Position numbers and translations under genes: made by a program. The notes below the pieces were generated by a model that saw only the letters and a program-made list of their open reading frames with translations, made no database searches and was not told the origin of the DNA. Source: Bacteroidales bacterium (GTDB taxonomy: Bacteria; Bacteroidota; Bacteroidia; Bacteroidales; GCA-2748055). Taken from it: a stretch of 11,441 nt of DNA. Shown here in pieces: positions 6,512 through 11,441 of this stretch (its first letter is position 1; each line of letters begins with the position of its first letter). The stretch spans positions 1 to 11,441 of the forward strand of contig JAOZLK010000075.1 of the NCBI GenBank assembly GCA_029934875.1, written 5' to 3'.

Positions 6512-7897
6512 ATGAAAAAACAGTGGCTTTTTGCACTTATCGCCTTTGGAATTATTGCCACTCTGGGCGTTTTAATACCCGTTGATTTTAATACAGGTGA
6601 CATCTCCGGAATTGATACCGGCGACACCGCCTGGATGCTTGCTTCCACAGCCCTGGTTTTTTTGATGACTCCGGGCTTAGGTTTTTTCTATGGCGGCATG
6701 GTAAGACCCAAGAATGTAATATCCACCATTCTGCAGAGCTTTATTGCCATGGGACTCATCAGCGTTCTCTGGGTGGTTTTTGGTTTCAGCCTTGCCTTTG
6801 GTGATAGTATTGGAGCGGAGGGTTTCGGACTATTTGGTAATCCGGCCACCTTCTTCATGTTTAAAGGTGTTGGTGGAGCACCAGATCCAAACTTTGCTCC
6901 CACCATTCCCCTGGCCCTGTTTGCCCTGTTTCAATTGAAATTTGCCATCATTACCCCTGCCCTGTTCACCGGCTCCTTTGCCGGAAGGGTGAGGTTCACC
7001 TCCCTGATGATCTTCATGGTCCTGTTTATGATATTCATCTATAGTCCCCTGGCCCACTGGACCTGGCATCCCAATGGCTTCCTCAGAAATTGGGGTGTGC
7101 TGGATTTTGCTGGAGGTACCGTGGTACATATGTCGGCCGGTATGGCCGCCCTGGCCGGAGCCCTCTTTTTTGGTCCCCGGAGAGATTATAATAAACCTTC
7201 CTACCCTGCCAACATCCCCTTCGTACTGCTTGGTACCGGGCTACTATGGTTTGGATGGTTTGGATTTAATGCGGGTTCGGCACTTGGAGCAAATGATGTG
7301 GCTGTAAAGGCCCTTCTGAATACCAATACAGCTTCCGCTTCCGCCCTGCTGGTATATATCTTTTTTGACGGAATTCGCGGTAGAAAGCCATCCGCCCTGG
7401 GCGCCTGTATAGGGGCCGTTGTGGGATTGGTTGCCATTACACCAGCAGCGGGATTCGTAACTGTTGGAGCCAGTATCTTTATCGGGGGTACTGCTGCCAT
7501 AGCCAGTAACCTGATGATCTATTTCTTCTCACGTCGTGGTGTTGATGATACACTTGATGTATTCCCGGCTCATGGAATTGGCGGTATAGCTGGCATGTTC
7601 CTTACCGGAGTTTTTGCCGAAGAGGTTGGACTGGCCTATGGTGAAACCACCACTTTCCTTTACCATATGCTGGCACTGGTAATTGTTGCCGCCTTCGCAT
7701 TTGGAGGCTCCCTGCTTCTCTTCTGGATTACCAATAAGATCGTTCCCATGAGGGTTCCCAGTCTCTACGAGGATGTGGGCCTGGATATGAGCCAGCACGA
7801 TGAGACCCTCTTCTATGAGAATGACGAAAAGGTGAAGGCACGCAAGGAGAAACTGAAGAATTACTCCCCCGATTACTACCAGCGAAGAAACAAATAG
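6512..7897 (+). CDS. amt: Ammonium transporter (Amt family), second copy, atypical C-terminal tail
   Basis: This trimeric inner-membrane channel takes up ammonium for the GS-GOGAT pathway. From ATG at 6512 it has 461 residues. An ATG 81 bases upstream is in frame, but it would translate the operator-like dyad and add 27 polar residues in front of a good signal-like helix (MKKQWLFALIAFGIIATLGV), so I prefer 6512. Family marks are DTAWMLASTALVFLMTPGLG and FFYGGMVRPKN near the N-terminus, GFNAGSALGAN, and the two pore histidines His206 (VVHMSAG) and His354 (HGIGGIAG). Most of the rest is hydrophobic membrane segments. The tail reads GLDMSQHDE (423-431), with Asp430 where the usual HGE motif has Gly, and runs on for about 26 charged residues beyond the normal end. 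No P-II (glnK) gene is adjacent downstream. Confidence 0.95.
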   Translation: MKKQWLFALIAFGIIATLGVLIPVDFNTGDISGIDTGDTAWMLASTALVFLMTPGLGFFYGGMVRPKNVISTILQSFIAMGLISVLWVVFGFSLAFGDSIGAEGFGLFGNPATFFMFKGVGGAPDPNFAPTIPLALFALFQLKFAIITPALFTGSFAGRVRFTSLMIFMVLFMIFIYSPLAHWTWHPNGFLRNWGVLDFAGGTVVHMSAGMAALAGALFFGPRRDYNKPSYPANIPFVLLGTGLLWFGWFGFNAGSALGANDVAVKALLNTNTASASALLVYIFFDGIRGRKPSALGACIGAVVGLVAITPAAGFVTVGASIFIGGTAAIASNLMIYFFSRRGVDDTLDVFPAHGIGGIAGMFLTGVFAEEVGLAYGETTTFLYHMLALVIVAAFAFGGSLLLFWITNKIVPMRVPSLYEDVGLDMSQHDETLFYENDEKVKARKEKLKNYSPDYYQRRNK

Positions 7898-7941
7898 GAA
7901 AAGTAATCGGGTATTTTCTTAAGAGGAAGCAATGATCCTGC

Positions 7942-8637
7942 TTACTGCCCTTGAGAATGGAGATCCTTCAGCAGGATCTCACTAAGAGCCAGTTTTACCT
8001 TTTCTATATCCAGAGCCGATCCGCATTCCTTCTGCATTGACGTAACGCCTTTGGTTTCAAAGCCACACGGATTAATGTAGGTGAAATAATCCAGATTGGT
8101 ATTCACATTGAGCGCAAATCCGTGCATGCATATAAAACGACTGGAACGAACCCCGATGGCACAGATTTTACGTGCTTTTACTGGGTGATCCACATCCAGC
8201 CAGACACCGGTGGCCCCTTCCATCAGAGTGGCGGTAATTCCATAAGCGCTCAACAATTTGATGATGGCCTCTTCCATCAGGGTGATATACTGTTTCAAAC
8301 CAATTTCCAGATCATCAAGATCCACAATGGGATAACCCACAATCTGACCCGGACCGTGATAGGTAATATCACCCCCACGGTTGGTTTTATAATAAGTGGC
8401 AGAGATCTTGGCTAAAAAATCTTTATGAATCAACAAATTAGCCTCATCTCCACTCTTACCAAGGGTGTACACATGTGGGTGCTCACAAAACAGAAGGTAT
8501 TGTTCGGGGTGCTCTCTGCCCACCGGGTCACCCTTATAATCCACCAGTTTATTAAATCGCTCCTCCTGGTAATCCCAGGCTACCCCATAATCAATGCTGC
8601 CCAGGTCCTGGTATATGATTTGATTTCTATTGCCCAT
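7942..8637 (-). CDS. lipB: Octanoyl-[acyl-carrier-protein]:protein octanoyltransferase
   Basis: This cytosolic enzyme moves octanoate from acyl-carrier protein to the lipoyl-lysine of 2-oxoacid dehydrogenases and the glycine-cleavage H protein, the first step of lipoate synthesis. The 231 residues match the family size. Visible motifs are RGGDITYHGPGQ (87-98), the catalytic lysine Lys157 in ARKICAIG, HGFALNVN (172-179), and the catalytic cysteine Cys191 in NPCG. The ATG at 8637 lies 12 bases after the lipA stop, so the two genes form a lipA-lipB operon and LipA acts directly on the LipB product. The gene converges on amt with 44 bases between the stops; no clear terminator is seen there. Confidence 0.97.
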   Translation of the reverse strand: MGNRNQIIYQDLGSIDYGVAWDYQEERFNKLVDYKGDPVGREHPEQYLLFCEHPHVYTLGKSGDEANLLIHKDFLAKISATYYKTNRGGDITYHGPGQIVGYPIVDLDDLEIGLKQYITLMEEAIIKLLSAYGITATLMEGATGVWLDVDHPVKARKICAIGVRSSRFICMHGFALNVNTNLDYFTYINPCGFETKGVTSMQKECGSALDIEKVKLALSEILLKDLHSQGQ

Positions 8638-8649
8638 CCTTAATCTCCA

Positions 8650-9534
8650 TTATTTTGAGGACTTTATATGTTTCTCTGCATGGTATGAGGAACGAACCAG
8701 GGGGCTTGATTCCACTTCCCGGAATCCCTTTAGCAGTGCCTGCTCCCTTAAAAATTCAAATCGGTCGGGATGGATGTATTCGACTACCGGCATATGATCC
8801 ATGGTGGGCTGAAGGTATTGTCCGATGGTCAGCACTTCACAGCCCACCTTGCGCAGGTCATCCATGGATTCAAGGACCTCGCCTTCGTCTTCTCCAAGTC
8901 CAAGCATCATCCCCGATTTGGAAGTCAGGCCAGACTTACCAATCTGCCGGACCACTTCCAGACTTGTGCGGTACTTAGCCCTGGAACGAACCGAAGGAGT
9001 AAGTCTTTCTACTGTCTCCAGGTTATGCGATATCACCTCCGGAGCGGCATCAATCACCAGTGAAACCCACAGGGGATTTGCATCAAAATCAGGAATCAGT
9101 GTCTCCATGGTCAGATGGGGAAGCTCCTCCTTAAGTATCCGGATGGTCCTGGCCCAGCTCCCCGCCCCCTTGGCAGGCAGATCATCACGGTCCACAGAAG
9201 TGATTACCGCATGATTGATTCCCATGTCCCGGATCGATGCAGCCAGTCTGTAAGGCTCCTCCTTGTCCACGGGCAGCGGCTTACCTGTTTTGACTGCACA
9301 GAATTTACACGAGCGCGTACAGATTTCCCCAAGGATCAGAAATGTTGCTGTACCAGCTGCCCAGCACTCTCCAATATTTGGACAATTTCCACTGGTACAA
9401 ATCGTATGTAATTCATGCTTATTTACTTGTTCCTTCACATGCATGTATCGTTCGCCACCCGGCATCTTCATGCGCATCCAGTCTGGTAATCTTTTCCTGT
9501 TGGATAACTTCCCGTTTTTCTCATCCTGCTTCAT
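8650..9534 (-). CDS. lipA: Lipoyl synthase (radical SAM, two 4Fe-4S clusters)
   Basis: LipA inserts two sulfur atoms into protein-bound octanoate to make lipoate. From ATG at 9534 it has 294 residues, normal for the family. The auxiliary cluster ligands are Cys46, Cys51 and Cys57 (CTSGNCPNIGEC). The radical-SAM ligands are Cys72, Cys76 and Cys79 (CTRSCKFC, CX3CX2C). The C-terminal RSSYHA (281-286) supplies the conserved serine that ligates the auxiliary cluster. The frame stays open to an ATG at 9645, but that start would overlap the divergent NUDIX gene by 44 bases and add 37 residues unlike the family. The start at 9534 gives MKQDEKNGKL followed by the expected RLPDWMRMKMP. It is first gene of lipA-lipB. 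Confidence 0.96.
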   Translation of the reverse strand: MKQDEKNGKLSNRKRLPDWMRMKMPGGERYMHVKEQVNKHELHTICTSGNCPNIGECWAAGTATFLILGEICTRSCKFCAVKTGKPLPVDKEEPYRLAASIRDMGINHAVITSVDRDDLPAKGAGSWARTIRILKEELPHLTMETLIPDFDANPLWVSLVIDAAPEVISHNLETVERLTPSVRSRAKYRTSLEVVRQIGKSGLTSKSGMMLGLGEDEGEVLESMDDLRKVGCEVLTIGQYLQPTMDHMPVVEYIHPDRFEFLREQALLKGFREVESSPLVRSSYHAEKHIKSSK

Positions 9535-9601
9535 GCCATAAAGATAATCAGAAAGACAAGCCTTTTTACTACTTTTAAACTTTTCCAAAACAGAATACTT
9601 T

Positions 9602-10222
9602 ATGAACGATAAGCTTCTGACCCTTGCAAAAAGGGTACAGGCCATTGCTGAGAGTGGACTTCACTACACTGAAAGTGATTGGGACACTGACAGGTACAAG
9701 GAGCTGGAAAAGATTGTCATGGAGATGATCTCAAAGATCACGGACCAGCCTTTTGAAGTTGTGAAAGTGGCACTGCCCGACCGCTATGGTTATAAAACTC
9801 CTAAAATTGATGTGCGGGCGGTGCTGATCAACCCGGGAAATGAGATCCTGCTGGTGAAAGAGCGGGTAGATTCCCGTTGGTCGATGCCCGGCGGATGGTG
9901 CGACATCGGCTTTACCCCAAGAGAGATTGCAGAAAAAGAAGCAGAGGAAGAGGCTGGCATTCTCTTAAAAGCGGGTCGTTTACTGGCCGTCCTTGATAAG
10001 AAATGCCACGACCACCCCGAAGACCTGCATTACACCTATAAAATTTTTATCGAGTGTACAGCTGAAGATTACTCCATTAGCACCGGCATGGAAACCCTGG
10101 ACGTGGGTTTCTTCAAACAGGACCAGCTTCCTGAACTATCTACCCCACGCAACACCAGGGGCCAGATTGATAAAATGTTTGACTTCCATTATGGCCGGCT
10201 CCACTGGCCACTTATTGACTAA
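9602..10222 (+). CDS. NUDIX hydrolase with an N-terminal helical domain
   Basis: The 206 residues have two parts. Residues about 1-62 (LAKRVQAIAESGLHYTESDWDTDRYKELE begins near residue 8, described here by its key blocks KRVQAIAESGL and DTDRYKEL) resemble the N-terminal domain of NUDIX hydrolases acting on X-linked nucleoside diphosphates. Residues about 68-200 are the NUDIX fold, with MPGGW (95-99) and the NUDIX box at 98-120. The metal-binding core EAEEEAG (113-119) is intact. Phe104 stands where the first Glu of GX5EX7REUXEE usually sits, and Lys112 replaces Arg. Such proteins split substrates like ADP-ribose or CDP-choline; the substrate here cannot be told. It is divergent from lipA across 67 bases, with no recognisable promoter for either gene, and convergent with the next gene. 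Confidence 0.9.
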   Translation: MNDKLLTLAKRVQAIAESGLHYTESDWDTDRYKELEKIVMEMISKITDQPFEVVKVALPDRYGYKTPKIDVRAVLINPGNEILLVKERVDSRWSMPGGWCDIGFTPREIAEKEAEEEAGILLKAGRLLAVLDKKCHDHPEDLHYTYKIFIECTAEDYSISTGMETLDVGFFKQDQLPELSTPRNTRGQIDKMFDFHYGRLHWPLID

Positions 10223-10232
10223 TCAGTAGTCA
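10216..10232. terminator. Small symmetric hairpin between convergent genes, weak
   Basis: TGACTA (10216-10221) and TAGTCA (10227-10232) form a perfect 6-bp stem with loop ATCAG, spanning the NUDIX stop codon, 16 bases from the opposing gene's stop. There is no T-run on the plus strand. It may help end one or both transcripts, but the evidence is slight. Confidence 0.25.
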
Positions 10233-10247
10233 GCTGAAAGAGTATGC

Positions 10248-11276
10248 CTAAAACTTATATTCAATTCCCAGAAGGGTTACTGACCAGTCATTTTTCGCCG
10301 CTGTAGCAGAAAGTGGCTGGCTGTCAAAGGAGTAATAGAAGGTCCATTTTAAATAGAAATCATCGAAAATTTCCCATGATAGATTGGAATCTATATCGGC
10401 CCGAATCCTGCCCAGGTCAGTTAAACTGGGTGACAGTTTGCTGTTAAAGTTAAAGGTTATTTTGGGTGAATCATAAACAAACATCGAGTAACCTGCTGCA
10501 AGCAAGGCTTCGATACTATTCTGAGTATCACCCTGGGAAAGCTCCCTGGATCCCTGAAGCCCCATCCCAACACGAAGTACTGACCTGTAGGTACTGACAA
10601 TATTATTTCCTCCTCCAAAGGAAGCGCTTGTACGCAAGTCGAGATTCTGTTCAGAGTTCGTTTCTAAACCCATTTCCGATACCAGGAACCAGTTCCTGGG
10701 TAATAATCTTCGAAAAGTGAGGCCGCCACTCTGCCTTTCACTGGCATCCAGTGTATCCTGCAGGGTTATATTTCCATCGTATGAAATTTCATACTGATTC
10801 ATTTCTGCAAGGTAGGTCACAGCTGCGTTCAAATTAAGCTGCAGGATATCATTGGCTTTTGTATAACTGCCCCCAGTGCTTAGTGAGCCGTTTAACCTGT
10901 CAATGAATTTTTCCTCAATGGGCGATAACTGGACGATGTCGCTTAAAAGCGTAAGCCTGGGCTCCCCAATATTTGACCAGATATAACAGCTGCCATCCTC
11001 GCCCGATGGCATCAGCTTCCCATATACTATTTGTCCGTCATCAAAGACGATCCTCATGTTATTGAGGATTTTTACACTGTCAATATTGTTCCATTGGATG
11101 TGTATTGTACTAAGGTCGTCGGTGCTAAGCTTCAGGTAATTATTTTCCAGAGACTTTACCTCACCGGTTATTCTGTCTCCATGTTGCAGATAAATGGTGT
11201 CAATTTTTGAAGAAGCCCATACATTTTCAGCTATAAGAAGCAGGAGTACGCTTAAGATGGGTATGATTTTATTCAA
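10248..11276 (-). CDS. Predicted outer-membrane beta-barrel protein, DUF481-like, TTG start
   Basis: The 342-residue protein has a signal peptide (lysine at 3, hydrophobic run 4-16, likely cut after Ala21 in VWA-SS). An N-terminal region (about 24-115) has two similar hairpin-like stretches, GDRITGEVKSL and DDGQIVYGKL. From about 130 it shows alternating polar and hydrophobic beta strands, ending in Phe (EYKF), the usual sorting signal of outer-membrane barrels. The layout recalls DUF481 proteins, but this is judged by eye. The start is TTG at 11274-11276; the frame is open further upstream but offers no ATG or GTG that I found, and the signal peptide begins exactly here. It lies 34 bases after the stop of another minus-strand gene and may share its transcript. 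Its function is unknown. Confidence 0.75.
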   Translation of the reverse strand: MNKIIPILSVLLLLIAENVWASSKIDTIYLQHGDRITGEVKSLENNYLKLSTDDLSTIHIQWNNIDSVKILNNMRIVFDDGQIVYGKLMPSGEDGSCYIWSNIGEPRLTLLSDIVQLSPIEEKFIDRLNGSLSTGGSYTKANDILQLNLNAAVTYLAEMNQYEISYDGNITLQDTLDASERQSGGLTFRRLLPRNWFLVSEMGLETNSEQNLDLRTSASFGGGNNIVSTYRSVLRVGMGLQGSRELSQGDTQNSIEALLAAGYSMFVYDSPKITFNFNSKLSPSLTDLGRIRADIDSNLSWEIFDDFYLKWTFYYSFDSQPLSATAAKNDWSVTLLGIEYKF

Positions 11277-11310
11277 TGACCGGCATTTTGCTATTACACT
11301 GTCAAAATTA

Positions 11311-11441
11311 CTAAAAAATCCACAGGTCAGGTCGCAGAATCTTGATGGGGCGCTTCAAACGGAATCGTTTGACCAGGTTCAGTCGAATATTGCCCGTGGA
11401 ATAAGAAAACCAGTCATTCTGATCCCAGATCATATTTCTCA
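11311..11441 (-). CDS. C-terminal end of an unrecognised gene (5' part outside window)
   Basis: Reading the minus strand from the window edge gives 42 codons and a TAG at 11311-11313. The peptide includes MIWDQNDWFSYSTGNIRL and ends RPDLWIF. It is rich in aromatic and basic residues (LVKRFRLKRP). I cannot assign a family. The coding call rests on the open frame, plausible composition and its position 34 bases ahead of the outer-membrane protein gene on the same strand; the TTG start of that gene does not overlap it. Confidence 0.5.
   Translation of the reverse strand, partial: RNMIWDQNDWFSYSTGNIRLNLVKRFRLKRPIKILRPDLWIF

Noticed and set aside
7898..7943. Possible terminators between the convergent amt and lipB genes
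   Set aside because: AAGCA/TGCTT (7927-7931 with 7939-7943) and GAAAA/TTTTC pairs are short, bulged or lack a T-run, so neither is convincing.
9535..9645. N-terminal extension of lipA to the ATG at 9645
   Set aside because: It overlaps the divergent NUDIX gene and adds 37 residues not expected in lipoyl synthases; the ATG at 9534 gives the normal length.

Overview
The window reads as chromosomal DNA from a member of the Bacteroidota, probably a Bacteroidales/Marinilabiliales-type bacterium. This is inferred from a TAnnTTTG-like promoter element, A-rich rather than Shine-Dalgarno leaders, and the general character of the proteins. No rRNA or other taxonomic marker is present, so the assignment is tentative. 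I see no mobile elements, CRISPR arrays, tRNAs or rRNAs.

The left two thirds (1-7897, + strand) is a nitrogen-assimilation block. It holds the last 16 codons of an ammonium transporter and its terminator (1-105), a long leader (about 106-383), gltB and gltD (glutamate synthase large and small subunits, 384-6367), a 144-base regulatory-looking spacer, and a second, complete ammonium transporter (6512-7897). Two Amt genes therefore flank GOGAT: ammonium is imported, fixed as glutamine by glutamine synthetase (not in the window), and turned into glutamate by GltBD.

The right third holds lipA-lipB (minus strand, 9534-7942; lipoate synthesis on carrier proteins), a divergently transcribed NUDIX hydrolase (9602-10222, +), then on the minus strand a predicted outer-membrane beta-barrel protein with a TTG start (11276-10248) and the C-terminal end of an unrecognised gene running off the window (11441-11311).

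The most interesting signal is the gltB leader. A possible 20-codon leader ORF (253-315) precedes a strong intrinsic terminator (339-373) that ends only about 10 bases before the gltB start. Three mutually exclusive pairings can be drawn: 261-269 with 313-321, 314-322 with 342-350, and 339-348 with 361-370. This is the 1:2 / 2:3 / 3:4 geometry of a transcription attenuator. The leader ORF has no Glu or Gln codon, so the signal it would sense is unknown. A second regulatory candidate is a perfect 9-3-9 dyad upstream of the second amt (6467-6487). Part of its sequence (TTGTAAATATT) is repeated just upstream of the gltB start.
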